DNA of 64,000 nt from Erythrobacter sp. (GTDB lineage: Bacteria > Pseudomonadota > Alphaproteobacteria > Sphingomonadales > Sphingomonadaceae). Shown here one piece after another: positions 46,799-55,682 of the stretch (position 1 is its first letter; every line of letters begins with the position of its first letter). The translations under genes were made by a program, and so were the position numbers. Where the stretch lies: contig NZ_JAMWYX010000009.1 in NCBI RefSeq assembly GCF_024305245.1, positions 88,141 through 152,140 of the forward strand, in the 5' to 3' direction. The notes under the pieces were generated by a model. That model saw nothing but the letters and a program-made list of their open reading frames with translations, was not told where the DNA came from and searched no databases.

Positions 46799-47823
46799 TC
46801 GAGATGCAGCGCCCGTCCTGCCTCGATCAGCGCGCGGCCCTTCCGATCCGCGCCGGCGATCGCCAACACGCCTTCATAGGACGCGGGATAGGCGGGCGGT
46901 GCTGCGGGGCCATCATTGCCGACCGCTGCGACAACGATGATGCCGCGCGCGCGTGTCGCCTTGACCGCGCGTTCCACCAGCGAATTGCGCGGGCCCACAA
47001 GGCTGATCGTCACCACCTTACAGCCACTGGCCGAGAGCCAGCCGAGCGCTCTCGAAATCGCCAGCGCATTGCCGCCTGCGGGATCCTGCCCATACACATC
47101 CGCCACCCGGATCGTTTGCATCCCGCCAGCGCGCAGCAGGCTCGCCACCGCGCTGCCGTGGTCTGAGGCAAATGGCGCGCCCTCGGCAAATCCCTTGACC
47201 GCGGCCACTGGCACGGCCTTGCCCGGCGCGCCATCAATGATGCCGACGGGCGCGGTGATCGGTGCGGCCTGTGCAGTGGCGAGCGATAAGGCGAGAGGAG
47301 GGAACGCCGAAGTCGCGGTGGTCTGGCCCGCGGCGAAGTGCAGATGATCCGCGCTCAATTCCAGCTCCGGCACGATCTCGGCGGCGCGCGCCTGTGCCTC
47401 TGCCAGCGATTGGTCGGTGGGGATCCCAAGCCGGACGACCGCAATATCCAACCCCTCGATCCGTTCGGTGCCAAGCAGGCGAAAGCCCGACGCTTCGAGC
47501 TGTGCGACTTGAGTAGCGCTAGGCTCGATCGCCAGCAACTCGCCCCGCCGTGCGAGATCGCCGCGCATATCGCGCTCGATCACGTCGCTGTTCTGCCTCA
47601 GCAGACGCGCCAGCGTCTGGTCGCGGACGCGCAGTAGGCGCCGCGCCTCGCGTGCGGTGAGGCGGTCGGCGCTCTCCAGCGTCTCTTCAAGCATACCGGT
47701 GGCATTGCCGATCACCCCGCCAACATCCGGCAGGCGCGGCAATTGCAGCTGTGCCGAGACTGGCATTGCCATCATGACGGCCAGCGCCAGCACGGCAAGA
47801 ATGGTGGGCAGATGCGGACGCAT
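46771..47823 (-). pseudogene. S8 subtilisin-like protease gene lacking its catalytic-serine end
   Basis: A 350-residue frame with signal peptide (cut near PVSA/QL). Subtilase landmarks: catalytic Asp197 (GIIDGAP), His222 (SDHGSAVASLL) and oxyanion Asn303 (AVGNDGPAAPPAYPAS). The frame ends LDYAAPGADV-stop at 46771, where the family continues to the GTSxAAP serine motif about 20 residues later. The break coincides with the truncated methyltransferase on the other strand, so a deletion or insertion joined the two. The protein should be inactive. It is divergent from an ECF sigma gene with an inverted-repeat promoter between, the arrangement in which such proteases are sigma-controlled in sphingomonads. 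Confidence 0.75.
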
Positions 47824-47856
47824 GGCTGTTTCCTTCGGCTATTTCGTCTTAAGCAT

Positions 47857-47888
47857 GGATGAAACGAACGCCGCCAGCCGTTTCATCC
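47857..47888. promoter_or_regulatory. Symmetric divergent ECF-type promoter, inverted repeat
   Basis: GGATGAAACG (47857-47866) and CGTTTCATCC (47879-47888) form a perfect ten-base inverted repeat with a 12-base spacer, between the divergent protease and sigma genes. Each arm contains ATGAAACG, which looks like an ECF -35 element, so one sigma could fire both ways. No biochemical consensus could be checked. Confidence 0.5.
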
Positions 47889-47952
47889 AACAGAAAGGCA
47901 CATTACGCTGTCCAGAAGCTTCGAACAGCAAGCGCTTGAGCTGCTGCCGCGA

Positions 47953-48396
47953 TTGCGGCGGTTCGCGATCGGCCTTGCCGGTTCGCCGGCCGACGGCGAC
48001 GATCTGTGCCAGATGACCATAGAGCGCGCTCTTTCCCGTCGCGACCAGTGGCAGGAGGGAACCCGGCTCGACAGCTGGATGTATCGGATCATGCGCAATA
48101 TCTTCATCGACGAACGCCGTGCCAGTTCGCGTCGGAGCGAAACCTTCGTGGACGAGGAGGCAGGGCTTTCGGTCGGAGCGGATGGCGGGCAGGAAGCGCG
48201 GGTCGAACTATCAATGGTCGACCGCGCGATGGCGCGCCTGCCCGCGGACCAGCGCGAAGCTGTGCTGCTGGTCATGGTCGAGGGCTATTCCTACAAGGAG
48301 GCGGCAGTGATCGTCGATTGCCCGGTCGGCACGCTCAACTCACGGCTGGTGCGCGGACGCGACGCGCTGATGGCGATGCTGGAGGCGGTTCAATGA
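47953..48396 (+). CDS. ECF-type RNA polymerase sigma factor (pair 1)
   Basis: About 147 residues from a TTG at 47953; the frame is open back to 47863, with FEQQALELLPRLRRFA in front of it, so the true start is upstream and may be non-ATG. Region 2: GDDLCQMTIERAL, then RLDSWMYRIMRNIFIDERR. Region 4: ARLPADQREAVLLVMVEGYSYKEAAVI and GTLNSRLVRGRDAL. It overlaps the anti-sigma gene (ATGA). It probably transcribes itself and the divergent protease gene from the inverted-repeat promoter. Confidence 0.85.
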   Translation: MRRFAIGLAGSPADGDDLCQMTIERALSRRDQWQEGTRLDSWMYRIMRNIFIDERRASSRRSETFVDEEAGLSVGADGGQEARVELSMVDRAMARLPADQREAVLLVMVEGYSYKEAAVIVDCPVGTLNSRLVRGRDALMAMLEAVQ

Positions 48397-49106
48397 ACAT
48401 CACCGATGAAACTCTTGCTGCCTATGCCGACGGCGAGCTCGACGGGGCTGAGAAGGAACGGGTGGCTGCGGCGGTAGCAGCCGATCCGGCGCTGGCTGCC
48501 AAAATCGAGGCGCACCATGCGCTCAAAGCGCGCCTCGCAGCGCATTACGCGCCCTTGGCCAAAGAGGCGGTGCCGCCGCATCTCGCAGCGCTGCTCTCCG
48601 GCGCGCAGGACAAGGACGAACAGAACAGCGGCGAAGTGATCAGCTTTGCCGCCGAACGCCAGAAGCGCGGGCTGGTGCCGGTGCTACGACGCTGGGGGCC
48701 GATTGCCGGGCCTGCTCTGGCCGCATCGCTGGTGCTTGCTGTGCTTCAGCCCTGGCAGGGCAACCCCGAAGGCTATGCCGATCCGGCGCTCGCGACCGCG
48801 CTCGATACACTATTGGCAGCCAACCAACCTGCAGATGCCGAGACACGCATACTGCTCAGCTTCGAACGCGATAGCGGCGGATTGTGCCGGGCGTGGCGTG
48901 GCGAAACAGAAGGCGGGATTGCCTGCCGCGACGACACCGGCTGGAAGATAGAGCAGCAATTCGCGCTTGGCGGCGCACAATCGTCAGAGTTCCGTCAGGC
49001 AGGCAGTGAAGCCGATCTGCTGGCAGCGGCGCAGGACATGGCAGCGGGCGGCGCGCTCGACGCTGCCGAGGAACAAGTTGCACGAAACCGTGATTGGCAA
49101 CCTTGA
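48393..49106 (+). CDS. Anti-sigma factor (pair 1), membrane-anchored
   Basis: A 237-residue protein starting in the sigma stop codon. Residues 1-~60 (DETLAAYADGELDGAEKERV, with AADPALAAKIEAH) are a typical anti-sigma N-terminal helical domain. A single transmembrane helix follows near residues 106-124 (GPIAGPALAASLVLAVL), then a periplasmic domain with two cysteines (GLCRAW, GGIACRDD). It should hold the upstream sigma factor at the membrane until an envelope signal releases it. A strong terminator follows 14 bases after the stop. Confidence 0.85.
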   Translation: MNITDETLAAYADGELDGAEKERVAAAVAADPALAAKIEAHHALKARLAAHYAPLAKEAVPPHLAALLSGAQDKDEQNSGEVISFAAERQKRGLVPVLRRWGPIAGPALAASLVLAVLQPWQGNPEGYADPALATALDTLLAANQPADAETRILLSFERDSGGLCRAWRGETEGGIACRDDTGWKIEQQFALGGAQSSEFRQAGSEADLLAAAQDMAAGGALDAAEEQVARNRDWQP

Positions 49107-49120
49107 GAACCCCAAAAGAA

Positions 49121-49144
49121 GGGGCCGGCATTGCTGCCGGCCCC
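49121..49144. terminator. Strong hairpin, likely bidirectional terminator
   Basis: GGGGCCGGCA-TTGC-TGCCGGCCCC: a perfect ten-base GC stem with a four-base loop, between the convergent anti-sigma gene and the gene at 49181-49525. There is no long T-run, so it may work with Rho or as a boundary for both genes. Confidence 0.75.
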
Positions 49145-49180
49145 TAACCCCGTGTGCCTCAGAGAGCGGGGTTTGACGGA

Positions 49181-49525
49181 TCAGTTGACGGTCACTGTGC
49201 CGCTGCGATAGCCGCGCTCGGCCATTTCCTCGATGTAGTGGACGCGCTCCTTGCGAAGCTCGCGGGCGTATTCCTCCCACGCATCGCGCAGATCCTCGAT
49301 GTCGCTGGCACGGTCGAGATCCGAACGCAGTTCCTTTTGCGCTTCGGTGATATCGATGCGGTAATTGAACCACAGCTTGTTCTCGATCCCAGCGATCGGC
49401 GCGTTGAAGATCAACTGCTCCTCTTCGCGGGCCACCTTCTCTTCGATCAAGCCCGAAATGGCGGCATGGCCGGCCGTGGCAAGCAGGCCGAGGGTGATGG
49501 CAGCGGCAATCTTGAAAGACTTCAT
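49181..49525 (-). CDS. Small exported hypothetical protein
   Basis: A 114-residue protein with a Sec signal (MKSFKIAAAITLGLLATAGHA, cut near residue 21). The mature part is charged and helical with a likely coiled coil (ELRSDLDRASDIEDLRDAWEEYARELRKER). GGAGAAACGCC precedes the ATG. No family recognised; probably periplasmic. It converges on the anti-sigma gene across the hairpin. Confidence 0.65.
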   Translation of the reverse strand: MKSFKIAAAITLGLLATAGHAAISGLIEEKVAREEEQLIFNAPIAGIENKLWFNYRIDITEAQKELRSDLDRASDIEDLRDAWEEYARELRKERVHYIEEMAERGYRSGTVTVN

Positions 49526-49875
49526 GGCGTTTCTCCGTTCATATGTCTCCCGGCGCTTGTCGAGCCGGTCGAAGGTGAAACGGATGGGGATGCGGGTTTA
49601 ATTCACGATAGCATCCACGCCCCGCGAAAACGTGCAGTCGGCCCCGCGGAACCCTGTTTTGCGCTGGCGGCGCATCACGGCGGGGGTGCGACCAACGTCG
49701 CTGATCGTGCGTTGCCATCTTCGCCGCAGCACATCCTGCCTAATGCATAGTGCCTTCAACCGATTGAGGGTCCAGTCGCAGCCATAATCAAGATAGAATG
49801 GATGAAATCGGAATGCCCGTTCGTTTCAGAGATGAAGCAGCCCCGGCTGCGACCTTTCAATCTTGGAGCGACATC
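49526..49875. other. Intergenic region with divergent promoters
   Basis: About 350 bases between the divergent genes at 49525 and 49876. GGATGAAATCGG at 49799-49810 resembles the ATGAAACG arms of the ECF promoter at 47857, and lies 66-77 bases before the barrel gene, so that gene may belong to the same sigma regulon. The rest shows nothing recognisable. Confidence 0.4.
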
Positions 49876-50682
49876 ATGCGCAATTCGAAATTTATTCTCA
49901 TCCTTACTGTAATTGGTGGTCCTGCATTCGCTCAAGAGGCCGCGCCAGCCTCTTCCGAAGACCCGAAGCCGGAGACCGCGATCACCCTGATCGCAGCTTC
50001 AGATTACGTCACGGGCGACCTCGCTGACCGCGAATATGAAACAGTAAGCTTTTCCACCGGCGCTCGGGTGACTTCGGGCAGGTTCTCCTTCGCCGCTTCG
50101 GTCCCTTACATCGTCACATCGGCTCCCGAAGATTTGATTGTGAGCGGTGGCGGGCTGCTGGGCACGTCGCTTCTGTCGCGCCCTTCCACCCAGCCCCGCA
50201 CGGTAACCCGCGAAGGCATCGGCGATCTTACCTTGCAGGCCGACTATCAGATCCCACTGGGCGGGTTAAACGCATCAGTCGGTGGCACCATCAAGGTGCC
50301 CACTGCTTCGCGAGAGGCCGCCCTTGGGACTGGCGAGGTAGACTTCGGTGTTAATGGCCAAATCTCGCAGCGTTTCGGCAACGTGATCCCCTTCGTCACC
50401 GCCGGTTACACCGTCATAGGCGAACCCACTGGCTTTAGTGTACGCAACACCATGTCTGGCGCCGTCGGCAGCCAATTTGTCGTCAGCAAATCGAGTTCGG
50501 TCACGCTATCCTATAGTTACGACCAAGCAGCGACCCAATTGATCGAGGACAATCAATCTGTCGGCCTGGGTTTTGCCACCAATCTCGCTTCACGGCTGCA
50601 GCTTGGCGTTGATGCAAGGGCTGGACTGTCGGTCGATGCCCCGGACGCGCGTCTCGGGATAAGGCTGGGCGTGGGATTTTGA
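49876..50682 (+). CDS. Outer-membrane beta-barrel protein
   Basis: A 268-residue exported protein. Start chosen at ATG 49876 (MRNSKFILILTVIGG) with GGAG eight bases upstream; the signal ends AFA/QE. The mature protein alternates hydrophobic and polar residues with repeated aromatic strand ends and terminates in ARLGIRLGVGF, the C-terminal Phe expected of barrel proteins. It resembles MetA-pathway/transporter-like barrels of about 12 strands. Ligand unknown. Confidence 0.7.
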   Translation: MRNSKFILILTVIGGPAFAQEAAPASSEDPKPETAITLIAASDYVTGDLADREYETVSFSTGARVTSGRFSFAASVPYIVTSAPEDLIVSGGGLLGTSLLSRPSTQPRTVTREGIGDLTLQADYQIPLGGLNASVGGTIKVPTASREAALGTGEVDFGVNGQISQRFGNVIPFVTAGYTVIGEPTGFSVRNTMSGAVGSQFVVSKSSSVTLSYSYDQAATQLIEDNQSVGLGFATNLASRLQLGVDARAGLSVDAPDARLGIRLGVGF

Positions 50683-50834
50683 GTAAGAAGGTGCGTTTGA
50701 TCGACACCTCTGCCCGACAGATCGTTTCAAGATTATTCGGATCTTCGTCCCGAACTACGGTGTGGAAGAGTGGCGCGAGCTTTCCTCGTCCAGCTCTAGA
50801 TCGATATTCGATATTTCACGGTAGATCCCACCCG

Positions 50835-51191
50835 TCATTGGGCGAGGGGTTTGAACAACCATTTGTAAGCTGCGAAGCCGCGGACTGAAAAAATTTGGTC
50901 GAAAGATGGATCAATTTGACGAAAGGTCGAGCGCACACGAGCCACATAAACCGCGATCGACTGATCAAACACTTCGCCATCGAGCCAATCGGCGAGGTGC
51001 GCGCGTGTCAAAGCCCTGCCCTTTGCTACCACCAAAGCTTGCACGAGCTGATGCTGGACCCTTGGCAGCATCATTTCCGTTCTTTCAAAAACGAGAACGC
51101 CCTTGTCTTCAAGAGTGACATTGCCGAAACTGATCGAATGATCTTCAGACGACGATATACCACAATGTGGGCACTTCTGAACTATCATCAC
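50835..51191 (-). CDS. Winged-helix (OmpR-type) protein with a CPHCG motif
   Basis: A 118-residue protein. Residues ~30-112 are a trans_reg_C winged helix: LPRVQHQLVQALVVAKGRALTR, HLADWLDG, then SIAVYVARVRSTFRQIDPSF and the wing IFSVRGFAAYKW. There is no receiver domain. The N-terminus has CPHCG (Cys7, Cys10), half of a zinc-ribbon or redox motif. It lies just downstream of the anti-sigma gene of pair 2 on the same strand (169 bases) and could be a small transcription factor. No target can be named. Confidence 0.65.
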   Translation of the reverse strand: MMIVQKCPHCGISSSEDHSISFGNVTLEDKGVLVFERTEMMLPRVQHQLVQALVVAKGRALTRAHLADWLDGEVFDQSIAVYVARVRSTFRQIDPSFDQIFSVRGFAAYKWLFKPLAQ

Positions 51192-51360
51192 GTCTTCTCC
51201 TCAGAGCAGCCGAAGCCATCAACTGTGGCACTTCGACGCATTTTCCTGTCGCGACACTCCAAGCCCATTGCGCGACCTAGCTCGCGGCAGTGGGAAGGAA
51301 CGTCCCGGCGATTGAGCGATGGAGGCGCAAAGCAGCATGACCAAGGTCGCTCGCGTGTGC

Positions 51361-52152
51361 TTACGTCACCGGCGCAAGCTGTGCAGCGCCGAGAATGCGC
51401 TCAACCGTCGGTTGCGCGCTGGGGGCTGGTGCCGGTTTTTCGAGCGAGATTGCGATCACGCTCCCGGCAGCAATGTCTTTGCGCATCTCGTCGGTAATCT
51501 CGACCACGAAGACCGAGCCACCAGTACCCTGTCCCAGCGAGCGTGGCTTTCCGTCGGGGCCGATCACCCACAATTCGGGAACGAGGTTCTGATCCGCAAT
51601 TTCTGCAATGCGCGCGGTAAGTTTTCCATCTTGCCCTTCGTAGATCACGCTCAGCAGGGGCGCACCGTCTGCCTGGCTTACCTGTGCAACGCGGATGGCC
51701 GATGTAGCCACCTCGCCTTGCGCCTCGGCCAGAGCGAGCTTCTCGCCGAATTCCTGCGCCCGGTCGCGCTCGCCCAGGTAGAGCCCGCCAAGCACCATCG
51801 CTGCGACGGATGCAGCAATCGCTCCGAGCCGCCATCCGGATGCCGAACGCGGTTCGACTGACGGCGTGCCTGCATCATTGGCAGGCCGAGGGGGGACGCG
51901 CGCTTCGCGCCCCGCCGGGAAGGTGGCTTCCATTCGCTGCCACAGGTCATCCGGCGACCAGCCCTCGTCCCTGGGAGCCGTGCTGGCCCATTCGTGGCCA
52001 ACCGCTTCCCACCGCGCCACGCGGGCTGCAAAATCACGATCAGTCGCGATGCGCGCTTCGGCTGCTGCGTGCGCGTCAGAATCCAGCATGCCGAGGGCAT
52101 ATTCTGCCGCCAGCATCTCCGGATCATTCGGGGCTGTGGAGTCATCAGTCAT
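51361..52152 (-). CDS. Anti-sigma factor, RskA-like (pair 2)
   Basis: A 263-residue protein. The N-terminal zinc-free anti-sigma domain (EMLAAEYALGMLDSDAHAAAEARI, then FAARVARWE) is followed by a linker, one transmembrane helix near residues 108-127 (LGAIAASVAAMVLGGLYLG) and a periplasmic RskA-type C-terminal domain (PELWVIGPDGKPRSLG). Its start overlaps the sigma gene by eight bases. It should keep the sigma factor inactive until a periplasmic signal triggers cleavage. The pair is divergent from the DUF4331-TonB-receptor cluster, its probable regulon. Confidence 0.87.
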   Translation of the reverse strand: MTDDSTAPNDPEMLAAEYALGMLDSDAHAAAEARIATDRDFAARVARWEAVGHEWASTAPRDEGWSPDDLWQRMEATFPAGREARVPPRPANDAGTPSVEPRSASGWRLGAIAASVAAMVLGGLYLGERDRAQEFGEKLALAEAQGEVATSAIRVAQVSQADGAPLLSVIYEGQDGKLTARIAEIADQNLVPELWVIGPDGKPRSLGQGTGGSVFVVEITDEMRKDIAAGSVIAISLEKPAPAPSAQPTVERILGAAQLAPVT

Positions 52153-52702
52153 GGATCATTCTTTCGCGCATCATGCGAAGCCCCCGGCGGATCCGCGTCT
52201 TGACTGTTCCCAACGGCAAGCCTGTTTCATTTGCGACTTCGGAGTAGGTCATACCGCGCAAATAGGCGCTGCGGATCAGATTGGCATCGGCCGAGGCCAG
52301 ATTCTCCACCTGCTGCCTTACATTGTCCGATTGTTCTACTCGGATGAGCATTTCTTCCGCAGTCTCACTTTGGTCAGCGACGAAGATCAGTTCGTCGTCA
52401 CCGGTTGTCGGTCGGCGCTTATGGGCCCTGATCCAGTCGATGGCGCTGTTACGCGCAATCCGGGTCAACCAGGCCATCGGCGAGCCTTTCGTCTGATCGT
52501 AACTGGTCGCCCGGTTCCAGGCCTTCAAGTACACTTCATGCACTACGTCTTCGCTGGCTTCCCGGTTTTGAATAAAACTGAAACAAAGCGAATAAATTTC
52601 TCGAGACGTTTGCACGTAGAGTCGATGCATGGCTGCTTTCTCACCTTCTGCCATCGCAAGAAGGATCTGAAGTAGCTCACTATTCTGTGCGTCGTTGGCC
52701 AT
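52145..52702 (-). CDS. ECF-type RNA polymerase sigma factor (pair 2)
   Basis: A 185-residue sigma factor of the SigK/RskA-linked kind. Region 2: HRLYVQTSREIYSLCFSFI, EDVVHEVYLKAWNRA, WLTRIARNSAIDWIR. Region 4: LIRSAYLRGMTYSEVANETG and GTVKTRIRRGLRMMRER. It is coupled to the RskA-like gene downstream and faces the DUF4331 cluster across ~176 bases that should contain promoters for both directions. Confidence 0.9.
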   Translation of the reverse strand: MANDAQNSELLQILLAMAEGEKAAMHRLYVQTSREIYSLCFSFIQNREASEDVVHEVYLKAWNRATSYDQTKGSPMAWLTRIARNSAIDWIRAHKRRPTTGDDELIFVADQSETAEEMLIRVEQSDNVRQQVENLASADANLIRSAYLRGMTYSEVANETGLPLGTVKTRIRRGLRMMRERMIHD

Positions 52703-52878
52703 GCGCGCCGTGATTCTCCAGCTTCGGCAGACCGCGATCTAGGAAGGCGGCAGCAATTTAGGCAAGTTCAAAAAAATATTTCAACAAACCCAAAACCGGA
52801 CGCGATCCGCCAGCGTAGGGCCTCGGCACAGTAACGTGCGCAGCCGCTCTATTGACGCATTGCGCGAGGAGAATTTGG

Positions 52879-53544
52879 GTGAAAATGAAACACGCACTGC
52901 CCCTGACTGCGGGGGTCATGATGGCGCTTGCAGGGGGCGCACTCTATGTAACCGGCGCTGGTGTTATAGCCGCTGACCACCTTGATCCGCCCGGCCGAAC
53001 CAGCCCCGCAAATGACGCGACGCCCGACACAGCAGCAGATATCGCCGACATCTTCGCTTGGCACACCGCAACGGATATCAACCTCGTGTTGACCTTCGCT
53101 GGTCCGCAGGCTGCGGATCAGCCTGCGGTCTATGATCCCGATGTGCTCTACACGATCAATGTCTCGAACGCCGCACCGCGCACCACTCCCGACATTCCTG
53201 TCGAGGTTCGCTTCGGTCAGGCCTCGGGAAGCAACAGTTTCGGTGTTCAGGTTAGCGGCCTTCCCGGGGTAACCGGAACGATCGAAGGCGCGGTGGAGAC
53301 CGATCTCGTCAAGGACGGCGTGCGCGTACGGACCGGTCTGTTCGACGATCCGTTCTTCTTCGATCTCCAAGGATTCCGCGACACGCTTTCAACCGGAACG
53401 TTGAGCTTCGACAACCAGCGCGACTTCTTCGCCGGGCAGAACCTCACGGCCATCGTCATTACGATTCCGCGCGACCGGATCGAAAACGGATCAAACCTGG
53501 TGGATGTGTGGGCCACCACTGCCCGTCTTGGAGGCCAACTGTAA
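52879..53544 (+). CDS. DUF4331 protein 1 (exported)
   Basis: A 221-residue secreted protein of the DUF4331 family. I chose GTG 52879 because AGGAG lies seven bases upstream; ATG 52885 is the alternative. The signal peptide runs to about residue 34 and the mature protein begins ADHLDPP, with AADIADIFAW following, the conserved opening of DUF4331 (metal-like His/Asp residues). The family is beta-rich and of unknown activity. TAATG overlap with the second DUF4331 gene indicates one operon with the TPR, HupE and TonB-receptor genes. Confidence 0.78.
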   Translation: MKMKHALPLTAGVMMALAGGALYVTGAGVIAADHLDPPGRTSPANDATPDTAADIADIFAWHTATDINLVLTFAGPQAADQPAVYDPDVLYTINVSNAAPRTTPDIPVEVRFGQASGSNSFGVQVSGLPGVTGTIEGAVETDLVKDGVRVRTGLFDDPFFFDLQGFRDTLSTGTLSFDNQRDFFAGQNLTAIVITIPRDRIENGSNLVDVWATTARLGGQL

Positions 53545-54257
53545 TGACAACGAAATTTTCAAGATCGCTTCGCGGAAAGTTGGCTACTGCTCCGCTGATT
53601 GTGACGCTCGGCCTCTTGGCGGCATGCGGGAACGACGAGATGGCGGCGCCTCCCGTCGTTGTCGCACCGACCCCGACGCCAAGCCCGACCCCCACGCCGA
53701 CCAGCTTTGATGTTGGCCCTTGCCTTAACCAGGTCGTGCCCGGAACCGGCGGGGTGACAGTAGCAGGCGCCGTTGTTCCTGATACGTTGACGCTTAATCT
53801 TGCTGCCGATGCCGGGTTCCCCAATGGTCGGTTGCTAGCGGATCCGGTGATCGACGTTACTCTGGCGGTGATCTTCCTCGATCTCAGCCGCAACGGGCCG
53901 GGCACATTGGCTGGCCTGCCGCTCAACCCATCGGCCAACGACGTGCCTTTGCCCATGGGCTTTCCGTTCCTGGCGCCCGCGCAAGGAACACAGGTGATGA
54001 CCTCGCCGGGTTCGGGCTTCACCTTCCGCACCGACGCGGCCAGCGCCTACACGCGGGTCGATCGCATGGGGATGCCGGCGGTGTCGACCGCACTGATCGG
54101 CTCGAGCCAGAAAAACGCCTATAACGACGCGGATCCCGTTAATGATGCCGACGGTGATTTCGTGCCGGAATTAACCTCGCAGCTGACGGGCCTGACCAAT
54201 GCCCTGGCGGACGACCTGGTCGCGGCGGGGCTTACCCCTTGTGCCCGCGCCATGTGA
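53544..54257 (+). CDS. DUF4331 protein 2 (lipoprotein)
   Basis: A 237-residue lipoprotein: lipobox LLAAC with Cys28, then a Pro/Thr-rich linker (PTPTPSPTPTPT) that would reach away from the membrane. The rest resembles the C-terminal half of full DUF4331 proteins (ILADPVIDVTLAVIFLDLS-like region, PNGRLLADPVIDV). So the function of one DUF4331 protein seems split over two adjacent genes, or these are two partner subunits. Its start overlaps the stop of the first DUF4331 gene. Confidence 0.75.
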   Translation: MTTKFSRSLRGKLATAPLIVTLGLLAACGNDEMAAPPVVVAPTPTPSPTPTPTSFDVGPCLNQVVPGTGGVTVAGAVVPDTLTLNLAADAGFPNGRLLADPVIDVTLAVIFLDLSRNGPGTLAGLPLNPSANDVPLPMGFPFLAPAQGTQVMTSPGSGFTFRTDAASAYTRVDRMGMPAVSTALIGSSQKNAYNDADPVNDADGDFVPELTSQLTGLTNALADDLVAAGLTPCARAM

Positions 54258-54350
54258 GGTGATCGCCGGATCATCATCTTCTTCTGCCGCTGCCGGGCGG
54301 GCTCGATTTGATCGGGTCCGCCCGGCTCATCAAAGTGCAGCAACAACCTC

Positions 54351-55682
54351 ATGACCAGACTGTTTCGTTGGCCGCTGATCGCACTGCTTGCGATCCTGAC
54401 CATTGCGCTATTGCAATGGATGATCCAGCGCGGCGACGGCGAACCCGCGCCCGCATTCGCGATGGAAAGACCTGCGTTCGGTCCTGCGACATATCCTGAG
54501 CTTCTGGCCGTATCGAACGACCGTCTCGCCCTGTCGCAGGCCCGCGTCGAACGGGGCCCGAACGAATGGCTCCCTCGAGCCAGCGCCGGTGCTGCGGCGC
54601 TTTCGCTGTTCCGCCTGACGGGCCGGATCGGCTATCTCGACATGGCCGAGGCCCAGATCACTGCGGTCCGGAACCTTGCTCCGTCGCCCTCCGGCGTGCC
54701 CGAATTGCGGGCCGAACTGGCACTTGCGCAGCACGATCGGACTGGTGCGGCGCGTGATCTCGACATCCTTTCGCGCGCCGCCGTGACGCCCGAGAAGCCG
54801 ACCCTGTCGGAAGCCGCCGCCATGCGCGGCGATCTGGCACTTTATTCGGGCGATCATGCCGAGGCTGCGCGCCTCTACCGCCAAGCAGCCCAGATCGATC
54901 CGCATATCAGCGTTTCACTGCGTATCGCCAACTTGCAGCGCGTCTCCGGCGAGTTCGATGCCGCTATCGCGACGCTGGCCGAAGCCACCCGAACCGAGAA
55001 ACACACCCCTGTCGTGCTGTCGGGCATAGCGCTTCAGACCGGGATGATCGCAAGCGCACGCGGCGATTATCTTGCGGCGAGAGACTGGTACGACCGCGCA
55101 GAGGCGCTGTTTCCGGGACACTGGCTCACCACGCTCTACCGCGCCGAGGCGCGCCTCGCCAATGGCCAGACGGACCGCGCCATTGCCGATCTTGAAACGA
55201 TCGCGCGCGATCACGGCCGGCCCGAGGCGATGGACATGCTGGCGTTTGTCTGGCGCGTTCGCGGAGACGCCACCCGCAGCCGTGATTGGGCGCGGAAATC
55301 TGGCGCGATCTGGCAGGAATGGACTGGCAAGTACCCCACTGCCTTCGCCGCCCATGCCGCAGAGCATGAGCTGGTGTTTGGCGATCTCAGCGAGGCTCTT
55401 CGACTGGCTAGGATCAACGCGCAAGCACGCCCCTTTGGCGAGGCGCGGCTGCTATTGGCGCGGGCGCTAATGGCGAATGATCAGGCCCGTGCGGCTTTGA
55501 CTGAAATCAGCCTAGCCGAGCGGTCAGGCTGGCGATCCGCGCAGCTCTATGCGATCAAGGCGCAGGCGCTCACCATTCTTGGCGAGCCCGATGCTGCAGA
55601 CGTCGCCAGCGAGCAGGCGCGCGTCATCAACCCGAAGATCAATGATCCGGCAACGAGGCTGATATGGCTCGCACACGGTTGA
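54351..55682 (+). CDS. TPR-repeat protein with N-terminal membrane anchor
   Basis: A 443-residue protein. One hydrophobic helix near residues 6-22 (WPLIALLAILTIALLQW) anchors it; the remainder is a chain of helix pairs of TPR type (for example AAMRGDLALYSGDHAEAARLYRQAAQIDP at about 162-190). It probably scaffolds the other products of the cluster in the periplasm. The stop overlaps the HupE/UreJ start by 19 bases, so the two are coupled. Confidence 0.82.
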   Translation: MTRLFRWPLIALLAILTIALLQWMIQRGDGEPAPAFAMERPAFGPATYPELLAVSNDRLALSQARVERGPNEWLPRASAGAAALSLFRLTGRIGYLDMAEAQITAVRNLAPSPSGVPELRAELALAQHDRTGAARDLDILSRAAVTPEKPTLSEAAAMRGDLALYSGDHAEAARLYRQAAQIDPHISVSLRIANLQRVSGEFDAAIATLAEATRTEKHTPVVLSGIALQTGMIASARGDYLAARDWYDRAEALFPGHWLTTLYRAEARLANGQTDRAIADLETIARDHGRPEAMDMLAFVWRVRGDATRSRDWARKSGAIWQEWTGKYPTAFAAHAAEHELVFGDLSEALRLARINAQARPFGEARLLLARALMANDQARAALTEISLAERSGWRSAQLYAIKAQALTILGEPDAADVASEQARVINPKINDPATRLIWLAHG

